Shown one piece after another: positions 18,894 through 28,616 of a stretch of 64,000 nucleotides of DNA. Each line of letters begins with the position of its first letter. Position 1 is the stretch's first letter. The translations under genes and the position numbers were made by a program. The DNA is from Flavobacteriales bacterium (GTDB taxonomy: Bacteria; Bacteroidota; Bacteroidia; Flavobacteriales_D; Crocinitomicaceae): the NCBI GenBank assembly GCA_947475095.1, contig CANJLG010000009.1, forward strand, positions 1 to 64,000, read 5' to 3'. The notes beneath the pieces were generated by a model. The model searched no databases. It was not told the origin of the DNA and saw nothing but the letters and a program-made list of their open reading frames with translations.

Positions 18894-20288
18894 ATGAAAA
18901 CGAAACTTACTTTCCTGTTCTTTTCGATTGGTTTATGCCTTTTGGCGCAAACACCTAAAGATCCTGCGTTCAAAACTATTAGCAGTAAGGATCTTTTGAC
19001 GAAAACACCTAAAGAATCTTTGTTCGATTATATGAAATCGGCAACCATCTATGAGGTGAATGTGAGACAATTTTCTAAAGAAGGAACATTCGAAAAAGTA
19101 ACAAATGATTTACCGCGACTTAAAAAGATGGGCGTTGATATTGTATGGCTAATGCCTATTCATCCTATCGGGGTCAAAAATAGAAAAGGTACTTTGGGTA
19201 GCTATTATGCTGTTAAAGATTATAAAGGAGTGAATCCTGAATTTGGAGATTTGTCTGATTTTAAAGCCTTGGTAAAAAAAGCCCATAAACTGAAAATGAA
19301 AGTAATCATTGATTGGGTGGCTAATCACTCTTCTCCTGATAATGTTTGGTTGGAGCAAGGATTCAAAGAATGGTATACCCTAGACTCAAATGGAAATGTT
19401 CAGCCTACCATTGGTACAGACTGGTGGGATGTAGCCGATTTAAATTTTGACAATAGCTTAATGCGTCGAAATATGATTTTATCAATGAAGTATTGGATTA
19501 CTGAGGCCGATATTGATGGTTTTCGTTGCGATGTAGCTGGATCAGTCCCCCTGGATTTCTGGGTTGAGGCTCGAGCTGAATTGCAAGAGGTAAAGCCATT
19601 GATTATGTTGGCAGAGGCAGAAGGCCCGGAAATGCATGAAGCCTTTGATATTACCTACGGTTGGGAGCTTCACCATTTGCTTAATAAACTGGCCCAAGGT
19701 AAAATAGACCCCACTGACTTGGCTTCGTATTTAGAAAAAGATATAAATTATCCTTTACAGGCTTTTAGGATGTATTTTACATCAAACCACGATGAAAATT
19801 CTTGGCAAGGCACAGAAATGGAACGAATGGGTTCCGCTCGTCACGCAATGGCAGTTTTATGCTACGCATTGAATGGAATGCCTTTGATTTATAACGGACA
19901 GGAAACATCTCTTGATAGAAGACTTGCATTTTTTGAAAAAGATGAAATTAATTGGGAGAAAATGGACCTAGTTTCCTTTTATAAAACATTGAATAAGCTC
20001 AAGAAAAATAACCCTGCTGTTTTTGGAGATCGAATGAATTCGGCCCTTGATTTAAAAATACTTAATGATGGCAAACTCATCGTAATACTTCGGAAGTCTA
20101 AATTAAACCCTAAAGCCATTTGTCAATTTATAATTAACCTGAGCGATCAAGATCAAAGTTTAGCGAGCGTTGAGTTTTTAGATGGTAAGTATAAGCATGT
20201 TTTTAAACGCCAGCAGGTGAAAATCAAATCTGGCAAGGCAAGCACCATGATCAAGCCATGGGGTTTTATGGTTTTAGAAAGGCACTAA
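18894..20288 (+). CDS. GH13 alpha-amylase-family glycosidase, periplasmic
   Basis: Alpha-glucan-active hydrolase. The signal peptide MKTKLTFLFFSIGLCLLAQ directs it to the periplasm; no T9SS sorting domain is present. GH13 regions are visible: I VIIDWVANHSS (about 140), II DGFRCDVAG with the nucleophile Asp (about 213), III AEAEGPEMHE with the acid Glu (about 241), IV TSNHDENSWQ with the transition-state Asp (about 300). At 464 aa it is compact, with a short C-terminal beta domain. It probably cleaves imported maltodextrins into maltose for the MFS permease. It begins 10 bp after the kinase gene. Confidence 0.93.
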   Translation: MKTKLTFLFFSIGLCLLAQTPKDPAFKTISSKDLLTKTPKESLFDYMKSATIYEVNVRQFSKEGTFEKVTNDLPRLKKMGVDIVWLMPIHPIGVKNRKGTLGSYYAVKDYKGVNPEFGDLSDFKALVKKAHKLKMKVIIDWVANHSSPDNVWLEQGFKEWYTLDSNGNVQPTIGTDWWDVADLNFDNSLMRRNMILSMKYWITEADIDGFRCDVAGSVPLDFWVEARAELQEVKPLIMLAEAEGPEMHEAFDITYGWELHHLLNKLAQGKIDPTDLASYLEKDINYPLQAFRMYFTSNHDENSWQGTEMERMGSARHAMAVLCYALNGMPLIYNGQETSLDRRLAFFEKDEINWEKMDLVSFYKTLNKLKKNNPAVFGDRMNSALDLKILNDGKLIVILRKSKLNPKAICQFIINLSDQDQSLASVEFLDGKYKHVFKRQQVKIKSGKASTMIKPWGFMVLERH

Positions 20289-20300
20289 TACATTTGAGTT

Positions 20301-21668
20301 GTGAAATTAGAGAAACCTAATTTATCTTTTTGGCAAATCTGGAACATGAGTTTCGGATTCCTCGGAATTCAATTTGGCTTCGCCTTGCAGGGTGGATTTA
20401 TGTCGCGAATTTTTCAAACGTTAGGAGCTGAGCCTGACGATATTCCCTTATTATGGATTGCAGCGCCACTTACTGGTTTAATTGTTCAACCAATTATTGG
20501 TTATCTCTCTGATAATACCTGGCATCCTAGATTCGGTAGGCGTAAGCCATATTTTCTTATTGGTGCTATTCTATCATCTTTAGCGCTATTTTTTGTCCCA
20601 AATTCACCTTCTCTATGGGTTGCAGCTGGTTTGCTATGGGTGCTAGACGCTTCCATTAATATTAGCATGGAACCTTTTAGGGCACTTGTCGCGGATAAAT
20701 TACCTAATAACCAACGCTCTTATGGTTTTGTTATGCAAACCTTGATTATTGGAATCGGAACTTGGGTAGCTTCTAATTTACCATGGATGGTCAATAAATT
20801 GGGCTTCTCAGATGATGAAACGACGGGAATTGTTCCAATGTATGTTAAAATAGCTTTCGCAATAGGCGCAATGGTCTTTCTTATAAGTATTCTTTATACC
20901 ATTTTTACCACCAAGGAATATCCGCCAGAAGATCTCGAAGCATTTAGAAATAATAAAAAAGAAACTAATTTTTTTAAAGATTTTTATACAAGTTGTATCG
21001 AAATGCCCTCGACAATGTTAAAACTCGGCATCGTACAATTTTTTAGTTGGTTTGCTTTTTTTACAATGTGGAGTATGGCTACGCCCGCATTAACTGATCA
21101 TGTTTATCATTCGCCTGCACCAATTGCTAGTAATTATAATCTAAAGGATGCTAAACAGGAGGAATTAGTTAAAGCCTTGGATAAAAAATATAACCTCGCT
21201 GCAGATAAAGTGGGTTCGTCTATGGGGATGTACGGTTTATCGTCGATGGCTTTTGCTCTTCTTTTGACTTTCTATACTGCACGCTTTAAAATTAATAGGA
21301 GGAATATTCATTTAGGGTCTCTGTTTTTAGGCGGAGTTGGATTCTTAATGATGTTTTATGCCACTCCAAGTTCTCTGAAATATTGTTTTATTCTTATTGG
21401 GATTTCTTGGGGAAGTATTTTATCAATGCCGTATGCTATGTTGTCCGGTTCGGTAAATCCAGCAAAAATGGGAATGATGATGGGACTTTTCAATATGTTT
21501 ATTGTTATTCCGCAAATAATGGCGGCTCTTGGTGGCATAAATATATTATATAAATTATTCGGACAAGAAACGATATATTCCATGACGCTTGCGGGTGTAT
21601 CAATGCTATTGGGTTCTATTTCTACTTTATTGATTACAGATAAACAAGCAATAACAGATCATGCGTAA
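20301..21668 (+). CDS. MFS permease, maltose/disaccharide type (GPH/SLC45-like)
   Basis: Twelve-helix inner-membrane sugar transporter. The N-terminus (LSFWQIWNMSFGFLGIQFGFALQGG) and loop motif GYLSDNTWHPRFGRRKPYFLIG are diagnostic of the SLC45/sucrose-maltose proton symporter group. A 60-residue insertion (about 265-310) is periplasmic by position. At 455 aa it is normal. The start codon is GTG, 12 bp after the GH13 stop. It feeds maltose to the GH65 phosphorylase encoded two genes downstream. The stop overlaps pgmB by 8 bp. Confidence 0.92.
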   Translation: MKLEKPNLSFWQIWNMSFGFLGIQFGFALQGGFMSRIFQTLGAEPDDIPLLWIAAPLTGLIVQPIIGYLSDNTWHPRFGRRKPYFLIGAILSSLALFFVPNSPSLWVAAGLLWVLDASINISMEPFRALVADKLPNNQRSYGFVMQTLIIGIGTWVASNLPWMVNKLGFSDDETTGIVPMYVKIAFAIGAMVFLISILYTIFTTKEYPPEDLEAFRNNKKETNFFKDFYTSCIEMPSTMLKLGIVQFFSWFAFFTMWSMATPALTDHVYHSPAPIASNYNLKDAKQEELVKALDKKYNLAADKVGSSMGMYGLSSMAFALLLTFYTARFKINRRNIHLGSLFLGGVGFLMMFYATPSSLKYCFILIGISWGSILSMPYAMLSGSVNPAKMGMMMGLFNMFIVIPQIMAALGGINILYKLFGQETIYSMTLAGVSMLLGSISTLLITDKQAITDHA

Positions 21669-22311
21669 CATCAAAATTAAGGGCTTGTTATTCGATCTTG
21701 ACGGAGTACTGGTTTCTACTGAACATAATCATTTTCTTGCTTGGAAAAGTATTGCAGATCAATATCAAATTCCTTTTGATGAATTAGATAATGAACGATT
21801 AAAAGGAATGAGCAGGGTAGATTCTTTGAAAATCATCCTTCAACTTGGGGATGTTTGGATCTCAGAGCATGAATTCAATGATTTGCTTCATTTGAAAAAT
21901 GAGAGGTATTTAAATTCTATTCGTCAATTAAGTCAAAAAGATTTATTACCGGGTGTTTTAGCACTGCTTAATCAAGCTCGTTCCAAAAATATCCCTTGTG
22001 GATTGGGATCTTCTAGCAAGAATGCAAAAGCCATTCTTTCTTTAGTTGGAATTGAATCGTATTTTGATGTGCTTATTGATGGAAATATGGTTGAGCATCC
22101 TAAGCCTCATCCAGAGGTATTTTTAAATGGCGCTAAACAATTAGGGCTTTCTCCGAATCAGATAATAGTTTTTGAAGATGCGGAAAGTGGCGTAAAAGCA
22201 GCAAAAGATGGTGGGTTTTATGTCTTTGCCGTTGGAAATCTGCACATACAAAATAGTGCGGATGCATTCGTTTCTTCTTTGCTTGAATTTAATCTTGACG
22301 AATATGTATAA
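21661..22311 (+). CDS. pgmB: Beta-phosphoglucomutase
   Basis: HAD-superfamily enzyme converting beta-glucose 1-phosphate to glucose 6-phosphate. Motif I is LLFDLDGVLVSTEHNHFLAWKSI with both catalytic Asp residues; motif II GSSSKN; Lys in EHPKPHPEVFLNGA; motif III FEDAESGVKAAK. The cap region (LKGMSRVDSLKIIL) matches the beta-PGM subgroup. At 216 aa it is normal. It overlaps both neighbours by 8 bp, and its substrate is the product of the downstream maltose phosphorylase, so translational coupling makes biochemical sense. Confidence 0.94.
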   Translation: MRNIKIKGLLFDLDGVLVSTEHNHFLAWKSIADQYQIPFDELDNERLKGMSRVDSLKIILQLGDVWISEHEFNDLLHLKNERYLNSIRQLSQKDLLPGVLALLNQARSKNIPCGLGSSSKNAKAILSLVGIESYFDVLIDGNMVEHPKPHPEVFLNGAKQLGLSPNQIIVFEDAESGVKAAKDGGFYVFAVGNLHIQNSADAFVSSLLEFNLDEYV

Positions 22312-24577
22312 TTTATTCGAAATAGATGAATGGAAAATCATCGAACGTTCTTTTGATCCGCTTAAGCAAAAACAAGCGGAAAGTATTTTTAGTATTGGCA
22401 ATGGATGTTTTGGACAACGTGCTAATTTCGAAGAAACCTTTTCGGGTGATTCACTTCCTGGAAGCTATGTTGGTGGCGTTTATTATCCCGACAAAACCCG
22501 AGTTGGTTGGTGGAAAAATGGTTATCCGGAGTATTTTGCTAAGGTGCTAAATGCGTGTAATTGGATTGGAATTAATGTCGAAATAGAGGGAGTTCAAATC
22601 GATTTAGCCACTTCTCAAGTGCTTTCTTTCTACCGTGAATTAAATATGAAAGAAGGTACGCTCAAAAGATTATTTAAGCTGCGTTTGGCTGACGGTAAAG
22701 AACTCGAAATTGAAAGTTTGCGGTTTTGTTCCATGCACAACGAAGATGTAGCTGCAATTTCTTACTCACTCACACCGATTAATTTCAGCGGTATAGTTCG
22801 TTTAACAAGCTATCTTAATGGGAGGGTTACTAACCACGATGCGAATTACGATGAGTTTTTTTGGGACGAAGTTAGCCGAGATATAAATTCATCGGTTGGA
22901 ATGGTGTGTGCTAAAACCAAAAAAACTGATTTTTATGTGGCTACGGCCATGTGCTCTTCCTTTTCGGATCAAAATGGCTTATTGGACCTTGAAGTGAAAC
23001 TAAATGAGTGCGAATTATATGTAGAAAATAGCTTCGGCCATGCACTCAATCAAGGTGAAAAATATACCCTGCACAAATATATATCCATTGCGTCAAGTGT
23101 TAAATATCCATCTTCAGAGCTTGTTGATAAATCTATTAGCTGTGTAAAGAATTCGGCCTCTTTGGGTTTTGATGCTTTATTGCATAATCATATAGGTGCT
23201 TGGGAAAGGATTTGGGATGCTGCAGATATTGTTATTGATGGCGATAGCGCCGCTCAACAGGGTATCCGCTTCAATATTTTCCATTTATATCAAACCTACA
23301 CAGGGAAAAACGCCAAATTGAATATCGGACCTAAAGGGTTTACTGGTGAAAAATATGGCGGTGCAACTTACTGGGACACTGAAGCGTATTGTTTGCCATT
23401 TTATTTAAAAACCGCAGATCCTCAAATTGCTAGGCAATTATTGATATACCGCTATCATCATCTAGACAAAGCTATTGAAAACGCCGAGAAACTTGGTTTC
23501 AAAAACGGCGCAGCTTTGTATCCAATGGTTACTATGAATGGGGAGGAATGCCACAACGAATGGGAAATTACCTTCGAAGAGATTCATCGAAATGGTGCCA
23601 TCGCTTTTGGTATATACAACTACGTTCGTCATACAGGTAATCGTGATTATTTGAAAAAATACGGATTTCCAGTAATTCTTGGAATTGCCAGATTTTGGTC
23701 GCAACGTTTTAATTGGTCTGATAGCAAGAAAGCCTACGTGATGTTAGGTGTAACTGGTCCAAATGAATACGAGAACAATGTAAATAATAATTGGTACACG
23801 AACTACATCGCGAGATGGTGCATCGAATACTGTTTGGAAATTAAAGAGGAAGTGGGCGAGGTTCATGACTTGATCATCTCCGAAGAGGAATTAGCGACTT
23901 TCCGAAACATTGTTAAAAATGTTTATTTACCGGAATTAGAAGGGACGAATATTTTTCTTCAGCAAGATGGATTCATGGATAAAGAACAACTTTCAGCGAG
24001 CGATTTACCCTTGAATGAACGACCTATAAACCAACATTGGTCTTGGGATCGAATTTTACGGTCCATTTTTATTAAGCAAGCGGATGTACTACAGGGATTG
24101 TATTTGTTTGAAGAGCACTTTGATCTAGAAACCATTCGTGAAAATTTTGATTTTTATGAGCCTAAAACGGTTCACGAGTCGTCATTATCGCCCTGTGTTC
24201 ACGCTATTTTAGCGGCTAAATTAGGTAAGGTTGATAAAGCGTATGAATTGTATTTACGTACGAGTAGATTAGATTTAGACGATTACAATCACGAGGCAGA
24301 TGAAGGTCTGCACATTACGAGCATGGCAGGCACTTGGATGAGTTTAGTAGAGGGAATGGCTGGCGTTCGCATTACGGAATCAAGCTTGAACGTAAATCCA
24401 ATTATTCCCAAATCGTGGTCGTGTTATACGTTTCAAATACGCTATCAAAACAATCCATTATTAATCGCTGTTACTCAAACAAATACTGAATTAAAGAATT
24501 TAGGTGATAGCGATTTATCGGTTTACTTAAATGAACAACTTTATACCTTAAAAGCAAATGAAAGCATTACTGTTTAA
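22304..24577 (+). CDS. GH65 maltose phosphorylase-type enzyme
   Basis: Inverting phosphorylase splitting maltose with phosphate into beta-glucose 1-phosphate and glucose. Family landmarks: FSIGNGCFGQRANFEE in the N-terminal domain, GATYWDTEAYCLPFYL (about 355), ECHNEWEITFEEIHRNGA (about 415), and VTGPNEYENNVNNNWYTNY (about 485) containing the general-acid Glu. The ORF track extends to 22208, but Met33 at 22304 starts the family N-terminus (MYNLFEIDEWKIIE), giving 757 aa, the usual size; the upstream part is only the pgmB gene in another frame. Trehalose or kojibiose specificity cannot be excluded, but the amylases make maltose most likely. Confidence 0.93.
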   Translation: MYNLFEIDEWKIIERSFDPLKQKQAESIFSIGNGCFGQRANFEETFSGDSLPGSYVGGVYYPDKTRVGWWKNGYPEYFAKVLNACNWIGINVEIEGVQIDLATSQVLSFYRELNMKEGTLKRLFKLRLADGKELEIESLRFCSMHNEDVAAISYSLTPINFSGIVRLTSYLNGRVTNHDANYDEFFWDEVSRDINSSVGMVCAKTKKTDFYVATAMCSSFSDQNGLLDLEVKLNECELYVENSFGHALNQGEKYTLHKYISIASSVKYPSSELVDKSISCVKNSASLGFDALLHNHIGAWERIWDAADIVIDGDSAAQQGIRFNIFHLYQTYTGKNAKLNIGPKGFTGEKYGGATYWDTEAYCLPFYLKTADPQIARQLLIYRYHHLDKAIENAEKLGFKNGAALYPMVTMNGEECHNEWEITFEEIHRNGAIAFGIYNYVRHTGNRDYLKKYGFPVILGIARFWSQRFNWSDSKKAYVMLGVTGPNEYENNVNNNWYTNYIARWCIEYCLEIKEEVGEVHDLIISEEELATFRNIVKNVYLPELEGTNIFLQQDGFMDKEQLSASDLPLNERPINQHWSWDRILRSIFIKQADVLQGLYLFEEHFDLETIRENFDFYEPKTVHESSLSPCVHAILAAKLGKVDKAYELYLRTSRLDLDDYNHEADEGLHITSMAGTWMSLVEGMAGVRITESSLNVNPIIPKSWSCYTFQIRYQNNPLLIAVTQTNTELKNLGDSDLSVYLNEQLYTLKANESITV

Positions 24578-26909
24578 AGGCCTTCTTTTGACCTTCTTTT
24601 TTCTTTGTGGCATTAATTCTAATGCCCAGGTCAATTCAACCAATCGTCAAGTTGTGTTGCAGGGTTTTTGGTGGGACTATTGGAACGCTAACTATCCCAA
24701 TGGTTGGTCTAATTATTTGGCTGAATTAGCCCCTCGATTAAAGGATTTGGGAATTGATGCAGTTTGGATTCCGCCTTCTATAAAAAATACTGGAACAAAT
24801 AGCGTGGGGTATGCCCCTTTTGATCATTACGATTTAGGAGATAAATATCAAAAAAATGGTGTGAAAACACGGATGGGCGACAAGGATGAATTGCTGCGAA
24901 TGGTTGCGGTATTGAAAGCCAATGGCATCGAAGTAATCCAAGATATTGTATTAAATCACATCACTGGAGCTGGTTCTGCTAGCGGTGGCGGTGGTGGGCA
25001 AGATGTATCTGCTTTAGATGATGGATCAACCAATAAGTATAAAAATTTTCGCTATTCTTGCTATGCTACTAGCGCAATCAATGAAACAGCTACGAATTAT
25101 TTAGGTCGAGCCGGGCGTTTCTCGAAAAATTGGCAGAATTTCTATCCCAATAACAGCAATGTTTGCTGTACAAACGACATAAATTCACCTTTTTGGGGCC
25201 CTGATATTTCATATGAAAGCAATGCTTTCGGATTGAGTGGAAATGCAAGCTACAACCCAAGTCAAAGCACTGATTACATGCGATCAGGGATGCGAAATTG
25301 GTTAATTTGGTACAAGAAACAAGTAGGTTGGGATGGTGTGCGAATTGATGCGGTGAAGCATTTCCCAAGTTATGCTACGGAAGATTTTCTGTGGAATTTA
25401 CAAAATAATGCGCTGTGGGCTAATGGAACGAATAATATGTTTGCCGTTGGCGAATACGTGGGAAATATGACGGAATTAGATAATTGGGCAAATGCGGTAC
25501 AGAATAGGGCAGGGACCTTTGATTTTTCCTTGCGCTTTGCATTGCAAGACGTGATCACTCAAAATGGAAATTATAATTTAGGTAGTATTCCAAGTGCTCA
25601 ACAGACTAATCGACAGAGAACAGTTCCTTTCGTCAATAACCACGATACGTATCGTCCCACACTAAACACGGTTGGAAACATAACTGGATGGAATGCCGGA
25701 TCGCAAATTGGAACTCAAATAGAGGTTGTTGATCCTCGTGCTAGCTTGGTCTATGCTATCGCGCTTGCGGTTGATGGCGCCCCTGAAATATTTTTTGAAG
25801 ACTTGTTTAATATTGGATACAACGCTAATCGTTTCAACCATCATCCGAATGATACGACAGAGCTAACTACTCATTCCGATATTGAAAATCTATTATGGTG
25901 TCATCAAAATCTTCATTTTAAAGAAGGCGCTTATTTAGTGCGTTTGCAAGCCCAAGACGCATTGGTTATGGAACGTTCAGGAAAAGCATTGATCGCGGTT
26001 AATGATCATTTTACCACCTGGCAAAATGTCACGGCTATGCAGACATCCTTCGCAGATGGAACAATTTTGAAAGATTATTCTGGTGCTCATGGCAATGCTC
26101 AAATTACTGTATCGAATGGAGGAAAAGTAGATTTCAATATACCACCGTGCGATGGAACGGCTCCAGAAGGGAGGAAGGGTTATTGCATTTGGGCTCCGAT
26201 TGGACAAAGTACCAATTATAATCGTCCAGCTCAGTACACGACTCAGGAATGGGAAATGGACGACGATTTGGGCGATAGTGGCGTAGCTTCTTTACAACAA
26301 GGTGGAAAATTACCAACGAACAGTAGAACATGCAGGGTAGTGGGGCGCATATTTTGCGATACAGCCTCGACGGTAACGATCAATCTATATCCAACACAAG
26401 CCACATTGCCCATAACATTAGAATTATTAGATGCGAACTGCGAAATCATCGATACAATTTCGGCGGCTGGCAACTTAATTTTTACTTATTCAGTTGCCCA
26501 AGTTGGTTGGTATACGGTTAGGATTAGAAATACATCCGATAATCAGGCAGGTCAAAAATGTTGGGTGAAGATGAATTATCTGGCTCCTCAAACGGTTAAT
26601 ACTGCTGTGACTAAAAATAAATGTGCTTGCAGCCAAGGATCTGGAGCTGAGTTATGGGAAGAAGGTTTGAAACAGTGGGAGATATTTCCAAATCCGATGG
26701 ATGAATGGCTGCGAATTGAGAACCTTAGTCACGTTCCACAACAAATAGATTATAAGTGGTTTGATGGCAGCGGGAAACTCATCTATGTGAAAAGTATGAT
26801 GGCAGAAGGAGATTTGACCTTAGATGTAAGTTCATTCCAAGCTGGAATTTATTTTTTAGAAGTATCGAATGACGAGGGTACTCAGCGCTTTAAATTGGTT
26901 AAACCTTAA
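24558..26909 (+). CDS. GH13 alpha-amylase with T9SS sorting domain
   Basis: Extracellular starch-degrading enzyme. Signal peptide MKALLFKGLLLTFFFLCGINSNAQ, then the catalytic domain starting VVLQGFWWDYWN. GH13 motifs: DIVLNHITG (about 138), DGVRIDAVKHF with nucleophile (about 260), AVGEYVGN with acid (about 297), FVNNHDTYR (about 357). A GGGGG loop (about 143) and a carbohydrate-binding-like beta domain (about 530-690) follow. The last ~80 residues (WEIFPNPMDEWLRIENLS ... GIYFLEVSNDEGTQRFKLVKP) are a T9SS type A C-terminal domain, so the protein crosses the outer membrane. It overlaps the GH65 gene by 20 bp and ends the operon. Confidence 0.94.
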   Translation: MKALLFKGLLLTFFFLCGINSNAQVNSTNRQVVLQGFWWDYWNANYPNGWSNYLAELAPRLKDLGIDAVWIPPSIKNTGTNSVGYAPFDHYDLGDKYQKNGVKTRMGDKDELLRMVAVLKANGIEVIQDIVLNHITGAGSASGGGGGQDVSALDDGSTNKYKNFRYSCYATSAINETATNYLGRAGRFSKNWQNFYPNNSNVCCTNDINSPFWGPDISYESNAFGLSGNASYNPSQSTDYMRSGMRNWLIWYKKQVGWDGVRIDAVKHFPSYATEDFLWNLQNNALWANGTNNMFAVGEYVGNMTELDNWANAVQNRAGTFDFSLRFALQDVITQNGNYNLGSIPSAQQTNRQRTVPFVNNHDTYRPTLNTVGNITGWNAGSQIGTQIEVVDPRASLVYAIALAVDGAPEIFFEDLFNIGYNANRFNHHPNDTTELTTHSDIENLLWCHQNLHFKEGAYLVRLQAQDALVMERSGKALIAVNDHFTTWQNVTAMQTSFADGTILKDYSGAHGNAQITVSNGGKVDFNIPPCDGTAPEGRKGYCIWAPIGQSTNYNRPAQYTTQEWEMDDDLGDSGVASLQQGGKLPTNSRTCRVVGRIFCDTASTVTINLYPTQATLPITLELLDANCEIIDTISAAGNLIFTYSVAQVGWYTVRIRNTSDNQAGQKCWVKMNYLAPQTVNTAVTKNKCACSQGSGAELWEEGLKQWEIFPNPMDEWLRIENLSHVPQQIDYKWFDGSGKLIYVKSMMAEGDLTLDVSSFQAGIYFLEVSNDEGTQRFKLVKP

Positions 26910-27916
26910 TCGCAGATTCTTCCAAAGTGCTTGTCGTTATGAAAATGTGCATCCAGTTCTTGCATCTCTAAAAGGAGCGCAGGTGATGGTGCTTGTTTTC
27001 GCAAGGCATTAAGGTCTGGCTGACCTGCATCAACCCATGCTGTATACCAAATTGAACCTACAGCAATAATGGAAGCCCTTAAACGTCGTTCTACCATATT
27101 GTTGAGTCGTTTATGATATTCTTGACTAAATTCTTTGGAATATACCGAAACAGTGGCATTTCCTCGTTGTTCGAAACTATATTTTTGATCGCTTGGAAAG
27201 GAAAGGGTAAGTTTTTTTTCAATACTTAAAACAGAATCTAAGGCATTGTGTGAGCCACGAATAGCACCCCAAACAAAATCTAAAACACTTGGTTTATAGG
27301 CCGCTTTTCCAACAAAGTAATCGTAATCTTCGGCATTAATTTCTACCAATCTACTTTCCCAAAGTCCGTGTATGCCACGTTGTCCCGTTTTTTGTCCATT
27401 ATAATTTTCTGTAGTATGAAGCGGCACATGGGCATCGCCAATGTAATGTCCTATATCAGCAGAATATTTTAGTATGAGCTCAACATTTTTTGATTCAAAT
27501 GCTTTTTGCAATTTATATTTTACCACTTGAATATGCCATGGAACAATCCCATATGCTTGGAGAGTATCCTCCGTAAATTTCAATATAGCATCGTTCCATT
27601 TCTTTGGAACAATCGTAAAAGGATCTTCACCAATTTTATAATAATGATCCAAATCGATATAATGGCATTGAGCTTCACCTTCAACAGCATATCTTCGTTT
27701 ATCGGGATCTACCGAATGTTCCGTTAGGAATTCTATGTTTTCTTTGTAAAATCCGGTCATTTCTGGAGGTAGCGTAAAAATAGCCATCCTGTTGATACGC
27801 TTATGGCCAAAGAAACCCCAATCAGGCGAACTTAGATTTGCCGATGTATTTGAAAATATGAGCGGAATTAATAAAAAGAGTAGGTAGATCTTTCTATAGT
27901 TTAATAAGCTTTCCAT
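26906..27916 (-). CDS. Zn-dependent phospholipase C/S1-P1 nuclease-family protein, secreted
   Basis: Secreted tri-zinc hydrolase of the phospholipase C/P1 nuclease fold. After a signal peptide the mature part starts WGFFGHKRINRMAI, where the N-terminal Trp and His are zinc ligands in the family. Further ligands: CHYIDLDHY (about 86), DIGHYIGDAHVPLHTTENYNG (about 150) and GIHGLWESRLVE (about 178). At 336 aa it is normal for Bacteroidota members. Nuclease and phospholipase cannot be separated from sequence. It overlaps comB by 23 bp upstream and the amylase gene tail to tail by 4 bp. Confidence 0.85.
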   Translation of the reverse strand: MESLLNYRKIYLLFLLIPLIFSNTSANLSSPDWGFFGHKRINRMAIFTLPPEMTGFYKENIEFLTEHSVDPDKRRYAVEGEAQCHYIDLDHYYKIGEDPFTIVPKKWNDAILKFTEDTLQAYGIVPWHIQVVKYKLQKAFESKNVELILKYSADIGHYIGDAHVPLHTTENYNGQKTGQRGIHGLWESRLVEINAEDYDYFVGKAAYKPSVLDFVWGAIRGSHNALDSVLSIEKKLTLSFPSDQKYSFEQRGNATVSVYSKEFSQEYHKRLNNMVERRLRASIIAVGSIWYTAWVDAGQPDLNALRKQAPSPALLLEMQELDAHFHNDKHFGRICD

Positions 27917-28616
27917 TTATTAGTATGGGGATTACGTCTGTTTGATCAGGGGTTAAACAATATTTAATATCTTCATTCAAATTTAAATGTTTTAATCGTC
28001 TTCTGTGTGAACTAGATTTTAAATAACCCAAATAATTATCCTTGGCAGATAAGAAAAGGTATTTTGCAGCAATAGATGAATCTTCGATAGAAATAAAATT
28101 CCCTGTCGAAATTAGAAAGTCGGATATTGCCCCAGCGCAAATAGTGTCTTCTAGATTAAATTTATCTTGCCAACCTGAGCAAAGGCATAATATGTTTTTA
28201 TCTTGCTTGCTCAGCCATTTACTTAGAGCAGTTAAATTAAGAAAAGATCCAACCACAACGGTTTCAGCGTCTTTGGCTACTTCTAGTGATTTGGTGCCAT
28301 TCGTGGTCGTTAATACAACTTCCTTGCCTCTAAATTCTTCCTTCATATAGGAAAAGGGCGAATTTCCAAAATCAAATCCTTCAACAATTTGTCCTTTTCG
28401 CTCAGCACCAACCAAATAACCTTTCTTTTTATATTCCAGTGCCTCTTCAATGGTAGGAACAGGAATAATCGATAAAATACCATTATCGAAGGCAGCACAC
28501 ATGGCAGAAGTAGCCCTTAATACATCGATGACAACAACAATCTCAAATTCATCTTTGTAATAGGCATATTCACCCGGTGTAAAGCAAACTTCAATACGTT
28601 TTCTTTGATCAAGCAT
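27894..28616 (-). CDS. comB: 2-phosphosulfolactate phosphatase (ComB family)
   Basis: Mg-dependent phosphatase removing phosphate from 2-phospho-3-sulfolactate. ComB signatures: VVIDVLRATSAMCAAFDNG (about 28), VEGFDFGNSPF (about 78), VVLTTTNGTKSL (about 100), VGSFLNLTAL, and LCSGWQDKFNLEDTICAGAI (about 148). Length 240 aa. In methanogens the product leads to coenzyme M, which does not apply here; in Bacteroidota sulfonolipid headgroups (capnine) are a possible destination for sulfolactate-derived sulfonates, but no other gene of that route is in the window. The function call rests on family membership. Confidence 0.9.
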   Translation of the reverse strand: MLDQRKRIEVCFTPGEYAYYKDEFEIVVVIDVLRATSAMCAAFDNGILSIIPVPTIEEALEYKKKGYLVGAERKGQIVEGFDFGNSPFSYMKEEFRGKEVVLTTTNGTKSLEVAKDAETVVVGSFLNLTALSKWLSKQDKNILCLCSGWQDKFNLEDTICAGAISDFLISTGNFISIEDSSIAAKYLFLSAKDNYLGYLKSSSHRRRLKHLNLNEDIKYCLTPDQTDVIPILINGKLIKL

